A DNA stretch of 64,000 nt from Cytobacillus sp. NCCP-133 (GCF_026011715.1 NZ_BRVM01000006.1:39955-103954), one strand, 5' to 3'. Shown: positions 35,476 through 47,075, counted from the stretch's first letter. The notes: generated from the letters alone by a model not told the origin. Numbers and translations are program-made.

Positions 35476-35520
35476 TTTGATTGAATTTCCTGTAACGGTT
35501 CAATCAAACGTTTGATTGAA
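35476..35520 (-). repeat. Three-part inverted repeat between sufU and sufB
   Basis: TTCAATCAAAC-GTTTGATTGAA (35499-35520) is a 22-bp perfect palindrome with no loop, ending at the sufU stop codon. A third copy of the arm lies at 35475-35485. On the mRNA the middle arm can pair with the third around a 13-base loop. Confidence 0.75.
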
Positions 35521-38499
<2,979 letters not shown>

Positions 38500-38516
38500 A
38501 GTGATCCTCCTAACGC

Positions 38517-39302
38517 TTACGCTTCTTGCCCAACTGTTTCGTCTTCAATGCCCAATTCTTTTTTAATCCAGTCATAACCTTCTGACTCTAAGCGCTGTGC
38601 AAGCTCTGGTCCGCCCGATTTTACAACGCGTCCCTGCATCATCACGTGTACTTGATCAGGAGTGATGTAGTTAAGAAGACGCTGGTAATGAGTAATAATT
38701 AAGCATCCAAATTCCTCTCCGCGCATTTCGTTGATTCCTTTCGAAACAACCTTTAATGCATCGATATCCAAACCTGAGTCGATTTCGTCAAGGATGGCAA
38801 TTCTTGGTTCAAGCATCATTAACTGCAGAATTTCATTACGCTTCTTTTCACCGCCTGAAAAACCTTCGTTCAAGTAACGCTGTGCCATATCAAGGTCCAT
38901 TTCAAGATATTCCATTTTGCTGTCCATTTTGCGGATGAATTTCATTAATGAAATTTCATTGCCTTCTTCCATGCGGCTGTTAATGGCTGAACGTAAAAAA
39001 TCGGCATTGGTTACGCCGCTGATTTCGCTTGGATATTGCATTGCCAGGAATAGGCCAGCTTGTGCACGCTCGTCAACTTCCATTTCAAGAACATCTTTGC
39101 CGTCTAAAGTAATGCTGCCCCCAGTCACTTCATATTTAGGATGGCCCATGATTGCAGAAGATAAAGTGGATTTACCTGTTCCGTTAGGGCCCATGATTGC
39201 GTGAATTTCTCCGCCTTTAATCTCAAGGTTCACACCTTTTAATATTTCTTTCCCCTCAATCGCAACATGAAGGTCTTTGATAGTTAGTACTGATCCTGCC
39301 AT
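38517..39302 (-). CDS. sufC: Fe-S cluster assembly ATPase SufC
   Basis: A 261-residue ABC ATPase without membrane parts. Walker A GPNGTGKST (about 38-46), ABC signature FSGGEKKRNEIL, Walker B RIAILDEIDSGLD and the H-loop LIITHYQRLL are intact. It drives conformational change of SufB-SufD. It is the first gene of the operon. ATG 39302 follows GGAGGT; the frame to 39320 is an extension without a site. Confidence 0.97.
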   Translation of the reverse strand: MAGSVLTIKDLHVAIEGKEILKGVNLEIKGGEIHAIMGPNGTGKSTLSSAIMGHPKYEVTGGSITLDGKDVLEMEVDERAQAGLFLAMQYPSEISGVTNADFLRSAINSRMEEGNEISLMKFIRKMDSKMEYLEMDLDMAQRYLNEGFSGGEKKRNEILQLMMLEPRIAILDEIDSGLDIDALKVVSKGINEMRGEEFGCLIITHYQRLLNYITPDQVHVMMQGRVVKSGGPELAQRLESEGYDWIKKELGIEDETVGQEA

Positions 39303-39590
39303 AATATATACCTCCGTCAATAAAAGAAGATTTGTTTAAATCGGCTGTTTGCCGCAAATCTCTATTCTCATTTTATTCTCATTACAATCTTATAACAAAT
39401 GAAATTTGATAGCAACTCTTTAAGAATATTAACAAACTTTCTAAGTAAAAATGTTTAGAAAGATTGCAAATATAGATTTTATCACATTCAATTTACATCT
39501 TCAAAGTGAAAGCTTTTCAAAAAATAGGCATGTTTCATCTATTTTTTCCTCAAGGATTTATTTCATGTACCAAGATTAAAACGGGAATAG
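39303..39590. other. Upstream region of sufC
   Basis: About 290 very AT-rich bases between the sufC start and the terminator of the next small gene. It should contain the suf promoter. I cannot single out a regulator site. Confidence 0.35.
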
Positions 39591-39631
39591 AAAAAAAAAA
39601 GAAAACCAGGACATAACAGCCGCTGGTTTCC
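39591..39631 (-). terminator. Strong terminator after the small gene at 39.7 kb
   Basis: On the minus strand GGAAACCAG pairs with CTGGTTTTC (13-base loop), followed directly by ten or more T residues (the A run at 39591-39600). Confidence 0.8.
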
Positions 39632-39658
39632 ATTTCTCTTCATTATTATATAGTAATC

Positions 39659-39847
39659 TTAAGAGTGAATTTTTCTGTCAAGGTCCGCTACTAAGCGCTG
39701 GCTTTGAAGATAATCTTCTTCGCGTTTCTTTTCAACTTCCATTCGAATATCATGTTTCCGGCTGTACACTTCGTACCCAACTCCATGGGCAGCTTGCATG
39801 GCTTTTTCCATATCACTTGTGTAGTTCAGCTGTAACTGACTGATAAT
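39659..39847 (-). CDS. Small unrecognised protein gene, start uncertain
   Basis: A minus-strand frame of 62 codons (50 from the first ATG at 39811) ending at TAA 39659-39661. The product is hydrophilic and helical (MEKAMQAAHGVGYEVYSRKH, then DIRMEVEKKREEDYLQ). A strong terminator of its own lies 30 bases downstream, which supports a real transcript. The ATG at 39811 lacks a ribosome site, whereas AAAGGA stands about 8 bases before an ATT codon at 39847, so either a rare ATT start is used or the 5' end is damaged. I do not recognise a family. Confidence 0.5.
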   Translation of the reverse strand: MISQLQLNYTSDMEKAMQAAHGVGYEVYSRKHDIRMEVEKKREEDYLQSQRLVADLDRKIHS

Positions 39848-40074
39848 GAATCAATCCTTTCAATTTTAGCTTATCGAATTTAGTTTTTACATTTAATATC
39901 TTAACACTCACCATATACCCGTCACAAAGCTGAAAAAACCTGATTTTTTTAGCAAAATAAGGAACCAGAATTCATGAGACGCTTACATCTCACCCATACT
40001 TACAATACTGGCTAATTGCTCTTGATAAATGTTTGTTTTGGGAATTTTCTGAAATATACTGGTTTTTTTCATAC
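39848..40074. other. Intergenic DNA between the small gene and yurZ
   Basis: AT-rich, no ORF and no convincing hairpin. It presumably carries the promoter of the small minus-strand gene. Confidence 0.35.
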
Positions 40075-40142
40075 AAAAGGCGCAAGGCGTCTTGCGCTAG
40101 ATAGTTATCTAAGTTCCAAAGGATATAATTTCTTATATCATA
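40075..40142. repeat. Dispersed GCGC repeat, short form
   Basis: AAAAGGCGCAAGGCGTCTTG followed directly by CGCTAGATAG, TTATCTAAGTTC and GGATATAATTTCTTATATC. There is no internal cassette. It abuts the yurZ terminator. Confidence 0.8.
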
Positions 40143-40148
40143 AATAAA

Positions 40149-40172
40149 ACTCCCGCTTTTAGCAGGAGCTGA
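40149..40172 (-). terminator. Terminator after yurZ
   Basis: On the minus strand CTCCTGC pairs with GCGGGAG (one U-G pair, 5-base loop), followed by TTTTATTTAT. Confidence 0.75.
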
Positions 40173-40176
40173 TTTT

Positions 40177-40548
40177 TTATTGTTTTTGCTGATTTAATTC
40201 TGTCATGGCTTCCTGTACAAGCGTGACGGCCTGGCTCATTGCTGCGCCGCCGCCAAAAGCTGCGGTAACCCCTATTGCCTCAAGTATTTCTTCTTCAGAA
40301 GCTCCCTGATCAAGACACCCTTTCGTATGATAAATGATACAATATTCATCCTGTGAATATAAGCTGATGCCAAGGGCAATTAACTGTTTCTGTTTTTGGC
40401 TTAATGTCCCTTCCTTAAAGCACGCTTCTGTAAACGCATTGTAGTGCTGTGCTAAGTCAGGCATTTTTTCTGTGAAGACGCCTAAACCTTCTTTATAATC
40501 ATGAAGAGCTGCTTCGATTGAGTTTGATGGTTCATGATAATGTTCCAT
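40177..40548 (-). CDS. yurZ: Carboxymuconolactone decarboxylase family protein YurZ
   Basis: A 123-residue AhpD/CMD-fold protein. The single redox cysteine of the family region appears in [20 protein letters not shown]; the AhpD CxxC is reduced, with EYCIIYH holding another cysteine, so a disulfide or peroxidatic role is possible. The same family sits between sufC and the methionine transporter in B. subtilis (yurZ). GGAGTGGAG precedes the ATG. Confidence 0.85.
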   Translation of the reverse strand: MEHYHEPSNSIEAALHDYKEGLGVFTEKMPDLAQHYNAFTEACFKEGTLSQKQKQLIALGISLYSQDEYCIIYHTKGCLDQGASEEEILEAIGVTAAFGGGAAMSQAVTLVQEAMTELNQQKQ

Positions 40549-40661
40549 TCTGCTCCACTCCTTTCAAAATATGATCAACGTTAGTATGTTTAAATGGTTT
40601 TCAAACTATGCGGAGCTATGGTGATCGCAAATGTATTTTATTAGAAAATTTAAAGCATACA

Positions 40662-40687
40662 AAAAGCAGGCACCACGGCCTGCTTTT
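40662..40687 (-). terminator. Terminator of the metNIQ operon
   Basis: A perfect 10-bp stem AAAAGCAGGC/GCCTGCTTTT with a 6-base loop, followed by T residues on the minus strand, 9 bases after the metQ stop. Confidence 0.88.
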
Positions 40688-40695
40688 AATTATTA

Positions 40696-41544
40696 TTACT
40701 CAGAAACCGGTACAACGGCTCCTTCATATTTTTCCAGAATGAAATCCTGAATTTCTTTAGAGCGAAGCACTTCTACAAGAGCTTTAATGCTTTCTTTCTC
40801 TTCATCTCCGCTGCGTACTGCAATTACGTTTACATATGGTGACTCTTTGTCTTCGATAGCAATTGAATCTTCCAAAGGATTCAGTCCTGCATCAATGGCA
40901 TAGTTGGAGTTGATTAGAACGGCATCGCCTTCTCCGTTGTTGTAAATTTGCGGAAGAAGTGAGGCTTCATATTCTGTATCAAACTTTAGCTTCTTCGGGT
41001 TGTCTTTAATGTCTTCAAGTGTAGCTTCCGTTTTTTCAACTTCTTCATTTAAAGTAATAAGTCCTTCAGCTTCAAGCATGGATAATATACGCCCATGGTC
41101 TGCCACGGAGTTGCTCATGATAATTGTTGCGCCTTCCGGAAGCTCTTCAAGACTCTTAAATTTTTGAGAGTATACGCCGATTGGCTCGATATGGATTCCG
41201 CCAGCGTTCGCAAAGTCATAGCCATGCTCCGCTTTTTGGGACTCCAGGTAAGGAATGTGCTGGAAGTAGTTTGCATCTAGCTCTTTAGATTCTAAAGCCT
41301 TATTTGGCAGTACATAATCCTGAAATGTAACAACATCGAGTTCAAATCCTTTTTCCTCAAGCAAAGGTTTCGCTTCTTCAAGGATTTCCGCATGCGGTAC
41401 GTTAGAAGCTCCTACAGTTATTTTAGTGCTTTCTTTGCTTTCTCCGCCTTCACCTGCTTGATTGCCTTCTTCCTCTGATGTTCCGCATGCTGCAAGAACT
41501 AAAGCTACAGCTAATGCCAGAACAAGTGATAACCATTTTTTCAT
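40696..41544 (-). CDS. metQ: Methionine-binding lipoprotein MetQ
   Basis: A 282-residue substrate-binding lipoprotein of the NlpA family. The signal peptide ends in the lipobox LAAC with Cys at residue 20, followed by an acidic Gly-rich linker. TKITVGASNVPHAEILEEAK, NALESKELDANYFQHIPYL-type and VADHGRIL segments are family hallmarks. It delivers methionine to MetNI. GGAGAGG precedes the ATG. It is the last gene of the SAM-riboswitch-controlled operon. Confidence 0.94.
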   Translation of the reverse strand: MKKWLSLVLALAVALVLAACGTSEEEGNQAGEGGESKESTKITVGASNVPHAEILEEAKPLLEEKGFELDVVTFQDYVLPNKALESKELDANYFQHIPYLESQKAEHGYDFANAGGIHIEPIGVYSQKFKSLEELPEGATIIMSNSVADHGRILSMLEAEGLITLNEEVEKTEATLEDIKDNPKKLKFDTEYEASLLPQIYNNGEGDAVLINSNYAIDAGLNPLEDSIAIEDKESPYVNVIAVRSGDEEKESIKALVEVLRSKEIQDFILEKYEGAVVPVSE

Positions 41545-41558
41545 GTGTTGACCTCTCC

Positions 41559-42227
41559 TTATCGTTTGTCTAGTTTGGTTGTTATTAAATCACCAATAAT
41601 CTGGATGATAAATACGATGATTAAAATAATAATAGTTGCCATTAGCGTGACATCATTTCGGCTTCTCTGGAACCCTTCAAGATAAGCAAGGTTCCCCAGT
41701 CCTCCTGCCCCGATAACACCTGCCATTGCTGTGTATCCGACAAGTGCAATCGCTGTTACTGTAATACCCGATACAAGGGCCGGCATCGATTCAGGAAGCA
41801 GCACTTTCCATATAATCGTGCTTGTCTTTGCACCCATTGACTTTGCCGCTTCGATAACACCTTTGTCAATCTCCCTTAAACCGATTTCAACCATACGGGC
41901 ATAAAATGGTGCCGCACCGATAATGAGTGCAGGCAGTGCTGCATTTTCCCCGATCATTGTTCCAATTAAAAACTTGGTAAAAGGAATTAACAGTACAATC
42001 AAGATAATAAACGGAATCGAACGAAAAATATTAACGAAAGCAGAAATGACTTTACTGATCATAACATTTTCCCAAATATTCCCCTTGGAGGTCAGGAAAA
42101 GTAGCAGCCCCAAAATTGCTCCCAAAACAAATGTTGCCACAACAGAGATAGCGGTCATATAAAGGGTTTCCATGGTAGCTTCCCACATGGAGTCCCATTT
42201 TACATTTGGAAACCATTCGTTAAGCAT
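41559..42227 (-). CDS. metI: Methionine ABC transporter permease
   Basis: A 222-residue permease with five predicted spans. The EAA loop is EAAKSMGAKTSTIIWKVLLP (about 130-150), which contacts MetN. It is called MetP in B. subtilis. The start overlaps the metN 3' end by 8 bases, and GGAGGTGA lies upstream. Confidence 0.94.
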   Translation of the reverse strand: MLNEWFPNVKWDSMWEATMETLYMTAISVVATFVLGAILGLLLFLTSKGNIWENVMISKVISAFVNIFRSIPFIILIVLLIPFTKFLIGTMIGENAALPALIIGAAPFYARMVEIGLREIDKGVIEAAKSMGAKTSTIIWKVLLPESMPALVSGITVTAIALVGYTAMAGVIGAGGLGNLAYLEGFQRSRNDVTLMATIIILIIVFIIQIIGDLITTKLDKR

Positions 42228-43245
42228 TGGAAATCACCTCCACGCCTACCCGCTGGGAATGAATATAATCAATCGCTTTGGCAACTTCCTCTGCCTGTCC
42301 ATCCACATGGATGAACAACGTTCCATAAGAGCCACTTTGTGTTTGTGAGATCTTCCCTTGAAGGATATTTACTGTCACCTGGAAATTGCGGATCAGATTC
42401 GTAATCAACGGCTGTTCTGCGGCTTCACCGACAAATCCCAATTGAACAACCTTGCCTTGCGGATACAGATCCACCAGGTGATCAATGGTTTCCTTTGTCT
42501 CTTCAGGCTCTGTGACCTGCTGGACAAAACGTTTTGTAATCGTGGCTTTAGGATTTTTAAACACATCCAGCACTGGCCCGATTTCAACTATACGGCCGCC
42601 TTCCATGACAGCAACTCGATGACAGATTTTACGGATCACATGCATTTCATGTGTAATCAGCACAATGGTTAACCCTAAGCGCTCATTAATATCCACTAGC
42701 AGCTCCAAGATGGAATCCGTTGTCTCAGGGTCAAGAGCAGATGTTGCTTCATCACAAAGCAGCACTTTCGGGTTATTGGCAAGAGCCCTTGCAATCCCAA
42801 CCCTTTGCTTTTGTCCGCCGCTAAGCTGGGATGGATAGGCATCCTCCCTGCCTTCAAGTCCAACAAGCCTAATAAGATCATCCACTTTTTTCAGCCTTTC
42901 CTTTCGCGAAACACCTGCAATTTCAAGAGGAAATGCAATATTATCCCTTACCGTTCTGGACCATAACAGGTTAAAGTGCTGAAAAATCATGCTTATTTCC
43001 TGTCGTGCTTTTCTAAGTTTGCTGCCCTTTATCCTGGAAACTTCATTGCCGGCAACCGTCACACTTCCTTGAGTGGGAAGTTCAAGGCCATTCAGCATGC
43101 GGATTAGGGTACTTTTGCCCGCACCGCTATATCCAATCACACCGAAGATTTCTCCTTCTTTTATTTCCAGGTTGACTTCATCAACTGCCTTGATCTGGCC
43201 TTTTTTAGAATCGTAAATCTTCTTAACATCTTTTATGGAAATCAA
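42220..43245 (-). CDS. metN: Methionine ABC transporter ATP-binding protein
   Basis: A 341-residue ATPase. Walker A GYSGAGKST (about 38-46), signature LSGGQKQRVGIARAL and Walker B LLCDEATSALD are intact. The C-terminal part (about 265-341) is a NIL/ACT-like domain that senses intracellular methionine in homologues (transinhibition). The start is a TTG at 43245, with AGAGGTG about 10 bases upstream. A SAM riboswitch precedes it. Confidence 0.94.
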   Translation of the reverse strand: MISIKDVKKIYDSKKGQIKAVDEVNLEIKEGEIFGVIGYSGAGKSTLIRMLNGLELPTQGSVTVAGNEVSRIKGSKLRKARQEISMIFQHFNLLWSRTVRDNIAFPLEIAGVSRKERLKKVDDLIRLVGLEGREDAYPSQLSGGQKQRVGIARALANNPKVLLCDEATSALDPETTDSILELLVDINERLGLTIVLITHEMHVIRKICHRVAVMEGGRIVEIGPVLDVFKNPKATITKRFVQQVTEPEETKETIDHLVDLYPQGKVVQLGFVGEAAEQPLITNLIRNFQVTVNILQGKISQTQSGSYGTLFIHVDGQAEEVAKAIDYIHSQRVGVEVISNA

Positions 43246-43347
43246 CGTGTTGTTTCACCTCTTTAGTCGAAAAATACTGATTATAATTAATAAACCGCTT
43301 TATATTTCCCTAGTTTTTGCTCCTTATGAGCTTTCATGCGCTAAACG

Positions 43348-43503
43348 AAAAATGCCTTTCTGCACATGAGCAGAAAGGCATAAAAAATTAAGTCCTTTCT
43401 CTCATCTATCAAAGCAATGCTTTGAGTGAATTGGCACCATTTCAACTTAATGACGGTTGCCGGGCTTCATAGGGCACTTCCCTCCACCTCTCTTGATAAG
43501 AGC
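43348..43503 (-). ncRNA. SAM riboswitch (S-box) of metNIQ
   Basis: On the minus strand CTCTTATCAAGAGAGGTGGA, GGGAAGTGCCC, ATGAAGCCCGGCAACC and GGTGCCAATTC form the S-box core (43503-43399, P1 CTCTTATC with GATGAGAG). The intrinsic terminator ATGCCTTTCTGC/GCAGAAAGGCAT plus T tract (43385-43348) follows. SAM binding should turn the transporter operon off. Confidence 0.95.
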
Positions 43504-43648
43504 GTAACATACTATATTGAATTAACACTTTAAATAATTTAAGCAGTTCTTCATTACGTTTGCTATCGTATCATAGCGATTAAAAAGGTGTCAACGACAA
43601 ATGATTAAACTTTTCCAAAAAAATGAATGGAAATATTTTTTGTCTGCA

Positions 43649-44965
43649 TTAGGCTTTTGCCGTAAGCGATGTGACACCTGTAGCAGCTTCTATCGCCTGT
43701 TCGAGGTCCTCGATTAAATCCTCCACATTCTCAATGCCGATCGAGATTCGAATTAAATCTTCACGGACACCGGCCGCCTTTAGAGCTTCCTCATCCAGCT
43801 GCTGGTGAGTTGTGCTAGCGGGGTGGATGATCAGGCTCTTCGCATCCCCGACATTGGCTACATGAGCCCAAAGCTGAAGATTATTAATCAGTTTTGCACC
43901 TGCTTCTCTGCCTCCCGCAATTCCAAACACAGCCACAGCACCTGCTCCTTTAGGCAAGTATTTATCTGCTAATGGTTTATCCGGGTGGCTTTCATGGCCA
44001 GGGTAAAGCACCCAATTTACGGAAGGGTGAGCTTCCAAATATTCAACCACTTTCCTGGTATTGGCAATATGCTCCTTCATTCTCACATGCAATGTTTCAA
44101 GTCCCAGTGTAAATTGGAATGCACTTTGCGCACTCATTGCAGGCCCCAAATCTCTTAAAAGCTGCACCCGGGCTTTAATGATATAAGCAGCTGCACCAAT
44201 TGCCTCACTATATACAATGTTATGATAGCTTAGATCTGGCTCTGTAAAACCAGGGAACTTGGGTGAGTTCCAATCAAACCTCCCTCCGTCTACAATAATT
44301 CCGCCCATTGTTGTGCCGTTCCCAAGCAGCCATTTCGTAGCAGAGTGTATAACAATATCAGCTCCATGCTCAATTGGCCTGCATAGATAAGGTGTCGCAA
44401 ATGTGTTATCTATAATAAGCGGTAAACCATTTTCATGAGCAACAGCAGCGGCCTTTTCGATATCAAGGACCTTCAAACTCGGATTCCCAATCGTTTCAGC
44501 AAAAATAGCTTTCGTTTTATCTGTAATCGCCTTCCGGAAGTTCTCCGGATCTTCAGGATCCACCAATTTTACATTGATTCCATACTTAGGAAGAGTGACC
44601 GCAAACAAATTATAGGTACCGCCATATAGGTTGGACGCAGCAACAATCTCATCGCCAGCTTCCGCTATATTGAGGATTGCAAGTGTAATGGCAGACTGGC
44701 CGCTGGCAAGAGCCAATGCACCGACTCCCCCTTCAAGCAGGGCTACTCTTTCTTCAAATACACTTACAGTCGGATTATGGATCCGGCTATAAATATAACC
44801 TGGCTCCTTCAAGGCGAACAGATCTGCCGCGTGGTCCGTATTTTTAAATTGATAGGCGTTATTTTGATAAATCGGAACAGCTCTTGCTCCTGTAACAGGA
44901 TCAGGATTTAACCCGCCATGTACGCCAATTGTTTCAAAACGGTAGCTTTTTTGTTTGTCAGTCAT
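43649..44965 (-). CDS. metY: O-acetylhomoserine sulfhydrylase (homocysteine synthase)
   Basis: A 438-residue PLP enzyme of the Cys/Met metabolism family that makes homocysteine from O-acetylhomoserine and sulfide. The PLP lysine is in [18 protein letters not shown] (about 210); the N-terminal [20 protein letters not shown] and YSRIHNPTV are typical of MetY. B. subtilis uses a different route, so this adds direct sulfhydrylation. GAGGAGAG precedes the ATG. A SAM riboswitch lies upstream. Confidence 0.92.
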   Translation of the reverse strand: MTDKQKSYRFETIGVHGGLNPDPVTGARAVPIYQNNAYQFKNTDHAADLFALKEPGYIYSRIHNPTVSVFEERVALLEGGVGALALASGQSAITLAILNIAEAGDEIVAASNLYGGTYNLFAVTLPKYGINVKLVDPEDPENFRKAITDKTKAIFAETIGNPSLKVLDIEKAAAVAHENGLPLIIDNTFATPYLCRPIEHGADIVIHSATKWLLGNGTTMGGIIVDGGRFDWNSPKFPGFTEPDLSYHNIVYSEAIGAAAYIIKARVQLLRDLGPAMSAQSAFQFTLGLETLHVRMKEHIANTRKVVEYLEAHPSVNWVLYPGHESHPDKPLADKYLPKGAGAVAVFGIAGGREAGAKLINNLQLWAHVANVGDAKSLIIHPASTTHQQLDEEALKAAGVREDLIRISIGIENVEDLIEDLEQAIEAATGVTSLTAKA

Positions 44966-45038
44966 CTTTTTCTCTCCTCTATTTTAAATTTTATTAAAAT
45001 CAACCAGCGGATCTTTAAACTTTTCTATAGAAAAGCTG

Positions 45039-45176
45039 AAAACCCTCTTCACAAGAAGAGGGCTGTATCATCTCTTCTTATCTTTCAGAGCCATTTGCTC
45101 TGCTGGATTTAGCACCGTGTAAATTACCGGTTGCCGGGTTTCATCGGGCCAGTCCCTCCGCCGCTCTCGATAAGAA
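45039..45176 (-). ncRNA. SAM riboswitch (S-box) of metY
   Basis: On the minus strand TTCTTATCGAGAGCGGCGGA, GGGACTGGCCC, GATGAAACCCGGCAACCGG and ACGGTGCTAAATCC give the S-box core (45176-45075). A terminator stem CCCTCTTC/GAAGAGGG (45062-45043) followed by TTTT is the off-state platform. Confidence 0.95.
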
Positions 45177-45229
45177 TATTCAGTTAATTTTAATGTTAAA
45201 GTGATATTATCATATGAAAGAAAAAATGG

Positions 45230-45568
45230 TCAAGGATTTGCATAAGAAAACTTCCCCAGACAGAAGAGTGATTCAAGCAGCAGTTTTTTTCGGAAAGTCG
45301 TGTCTAATGCTATATCCTTTTGCAGCATTGCCTCTCTCAGTTTTTTCTTGCCTGCTATAACTGAAAGCACGGTTTCTTCGGAACCAGTCATGATGATATC
45401 AAAATTTTTCACACGGCTAGCCTTCTTGATTGCCCCATTCGAAATAAGAAGCGGGATGTTTTTATTTCCGGCCAGGATCAGCATAGAAAAAGTTGAATTT
45501 CTTAATAAATAGCCAACATGGCCTTTCGTTTGCGCCTCCCTGACTAATACATCTGCTAAACCTTCCAT
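45230..45568 (-). CDS. yusD: SCP2-like sterol-binding-fold protein YusD
   Basis: A 112-residue protein resembling YusD, an SCP2-type lipid-binding fold (MEGLADVLVREAQTKGHVGY; NSTFSMLILAGNKNIPLLIS). It has no membrane segment. The position after the methionine transporter genes matches B. subtilis yusD. GAGGTGAG precedes ATG 45568; the frame to 45619 is an extension without similarity. A lipid-carrier role is inference. Confidence 0.72.
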   Translation of the reverse strand: MEGLADVLVREAQTKGHVGYLLRNSTFSMLILAGNKNIPLLISNGAIKKASRVKNFDIIMTGSEETVLSVIAGKKKLREAMLQKDIALDTTFRKKLLLESLFCLGKFSYANP

Positions 45569-45619
45569 AGACTCACCTCGCAGAATGGGTTTCTCTTTTT
45601 TTATATATAAAAAGGGCAC

Positions 45620-45707
45620 AGTCCTTTAATTTTAGTTCGACAAATACGGCCAAAAAAAAAGACAATACCTGTTTTTCTATCTGATTGTCTTTCATTTCTC
45701 GGGAAAT
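45620..45707. other. Spacer upstream of yusD
   Basis: It contains an imperfect hairpin AAAGACAAT/ATTGTCTTT (45658-45693) with a long A run (45651-45660), which would be a terminator for minus-strand transcription coming from yusE. Confidence 0.55.
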
Positions 45708-45785
45708 ATGTCGGATCATATTGCTATAACGGCCGGTCTTGCATTTTTTATCTTTTTATGGCTTCTGAAGATAAAGAACAAGTAG
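45708..45785 (+). CDS. Possible 25-residue membrane peptide
   Basis: ATG 45708 to TAG encodes a 25-residue peptide: MSDHIAITAG, then a hydrophobic span LAFFIFLWLL and a basic end KIKNK. This is the pattern of a small single-span membrane protein (stress peptide or type I toxin-like). The ribosome site is weak (CGGGAAAT), and no promoter is clear. It runs opposite to its neighbours. It may be chance. Confidence 0.35.
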   Translation: MSDHIAITAGLAFFIFLWLLKIKNK

Positions 45786-45901
45786 AGTACTCCTATCTGG
45801 TCATGTAATTCGAATATTTTTAAAGGCTATTTTTACACAGCAAAAAACCAGGCGTATGTTCACCAGGTTCTTGTATGAGCTGCTTTCGCGTGCCGCCAGC
45901 G

Positions 45902-46207
45902 CTAACTATTTCTGATTTTTTCCAATAGGTATGGAACAGACCGAAATGCATAGAGCTTTTCGTATACGTTTCCTTCCTTAAAGATGATGAGGCAGGGGAC
46001 ACTTTCAACTCCCCACTGTTCAGCGATTTCCGGCATATAATTTAAATCAGCTTTCCCTATTTCCCGATGCGGCAGCAGTTCGGCTGCCACAGCCAGCATC
46101 TTGCCTGCCATCTGGCAGGTTCCGCACATAGGTGTATACAGATATAAGAGAGCGCTTTTTTTCCCTTTTACCGTTTCCTCTATCTCTTGGCGCGACCATT
46201 CCTGCAT
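45902..46207 (-). CDS. yusE: Thioredoxin family protein YusE
   Basis: A 101-residue thioredoxin-fold protein. The active site is TPMCGTCQMAG (CGTC, about 28-31), and the cis-proline is in ESVPCLIIF (about 72). It corresponds to YusE in the conserved yusD-E-F-G-gcvH order. AAGGATGA precedes the ATG, and it follows yusF after 10 bases. Redox partner unknown. Confidence 0.87.
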   Translation of the reverse strand: MQEWSRQEIEETVKGKKSALLYLYTPMCGTCQMAGKMLAVAAELLPHREIGKADLNYMPEIAEQWGVESVPCLIIFKEGNVYEKLYAFRSVPYLLEKIRNS

Positions 46208-46217
46208 TTTATCATCC

Positions 46218-46571
46218 TTATCTATCTAAATACTGTGTATAAACATCAATGTTCGCTCCAAGCAGCACCGTTGCTAGATGATGCTCAGGAGCTGTTGCAA
46301 CTTCCCTGTACATCCTGTCGATATATAGATGCACCGCCTCGGGAAATTCCCTTTTAAATTGCTTTCTTAGCTTTTCCCCGGCCGAGTCGGCATCCACCAA
46401 TATATATACATTCCTATCAAATAGTGTGTCAATTAATTCGTCCAATTTCGTAATGCTGATTGTCCCGTTTGTACAAATAATTTCAACTGGTTCTCTTATA
46501 ATAGTCTTAACTTTTGTCTTATCTGACTTACCTTCAACAATAATAACCTTTTCCGGAATTGCCTCATTCAT
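46218..46571 (-). CDS. yusF: TOPRIM-domain protein YusF
   Basis: A 117-residue protein consisting of a TOPRIM domain: KVIIVEGKSDK holds the catalytic Glu and ILVDADSAGEK the DxD metal motif. RNase M5-like enzymes share this fold, so action on nucleic acid is likely, but the target is unknown. Four candidate starts lie in a row (GTG ATG ATG ATG); only the last ATG (46571) has the right distance to AGGTG. Confidence 0.85.
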   Translation of the reverse strand: MNEAIPEKVIIVEGKSDKTKVKTIIREPVEIICTNGTISITKLDELIDTLFDRNVYILVDADSAGEKLRKQFKREFPEAVHLYIDRMYREVATAPEHHLATVLLGANIDVYTQYLDR

Positions 46572-46580
46572 CATCATCAC

Positions 46581-46802
46581 CTGAAAGGAGTTATTTTAAA
46601 GCTGAAATGTTAATTCTAAAACCATTGGTTTTTATCCTAATATATTCAATATTCGAGATTAGGGTGTGTATATCCTGCCCATTTTGATGAAGGGAACTTG
46701 CTGATTTAGTTCATGATTACTCGTGAAATGCTCTTAACAAAAATAGTGGTGTTTAGTTTATTCTAATCTATGCTATTCCTTTATTGCTTTAGCCTATTAA
46801 AT
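46581..46802. other. Spacer between yusF and yusG
   Basis: About 220 AT-rich bases. No ORF with a ribosome site is seen. It likely holds the promoter for yusF-yusE on the minus strand. Confidence 0.35.
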
Positions 46803-46830
46803 AAACAGCGGAAAAGCTCCCGCTGTTTAG
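46803..46830 (-). terminator. Terminator after yusG
   Basis: AAACAGCGG/CCGCTGTTT stem around an 8-base loop, followed on the minus strand by ATTTAATAGG, just beyond the yusG stop. Confidence 0.75.
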
Positions 46831-46835
46831 AAAAT

Positions 46836-47075
46836 TTAACACCATCCGCCTTCGTCACAGTCCGTATAGCGCTCTTGCGCCTGGTCTGTTACAGAAACGT
46901 TCTGATAAATTTTTTGCTGGTCTGTTTCAAAGTGATGTTCCAGTTTAAAAGAAAAACCTTCAGGCAGACTAATTTCTCCAATTTTTTCATTTTCGAGATA
47001 AAGCTCTATGTGTTCATTTTTCAGTTTGCCTACAACCCGGTCTGTAATATCTATTTTTTGCTGCTTCAATGACAC
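46836..47075 (-). CDS. yusG: YusG family protein (DUF2553)
   Basis: A protein of about 79 residues with the family core KIDITDRVVGKLKNEHIELY and ENEKIGEISLPEGFSFKLEH, ending in an acidic tail with two cysteines (TDCDEGGWC). It matches YusG in position next to gcvH. Function unknown. The frame opens at ATG 47093, but GTG 47075 has AAAGGATGGG correctly spaced before it and gives the family length; the choice is not certain. Confidence 0.75.
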   Translation of the reverse strand: MSLKQQKIDITDRVVGKLKNEHIELYLENEKIGEISLPEGFSFKLEHHFETDQQKIYQNVSVTDQAQERYTDCDEGGWC

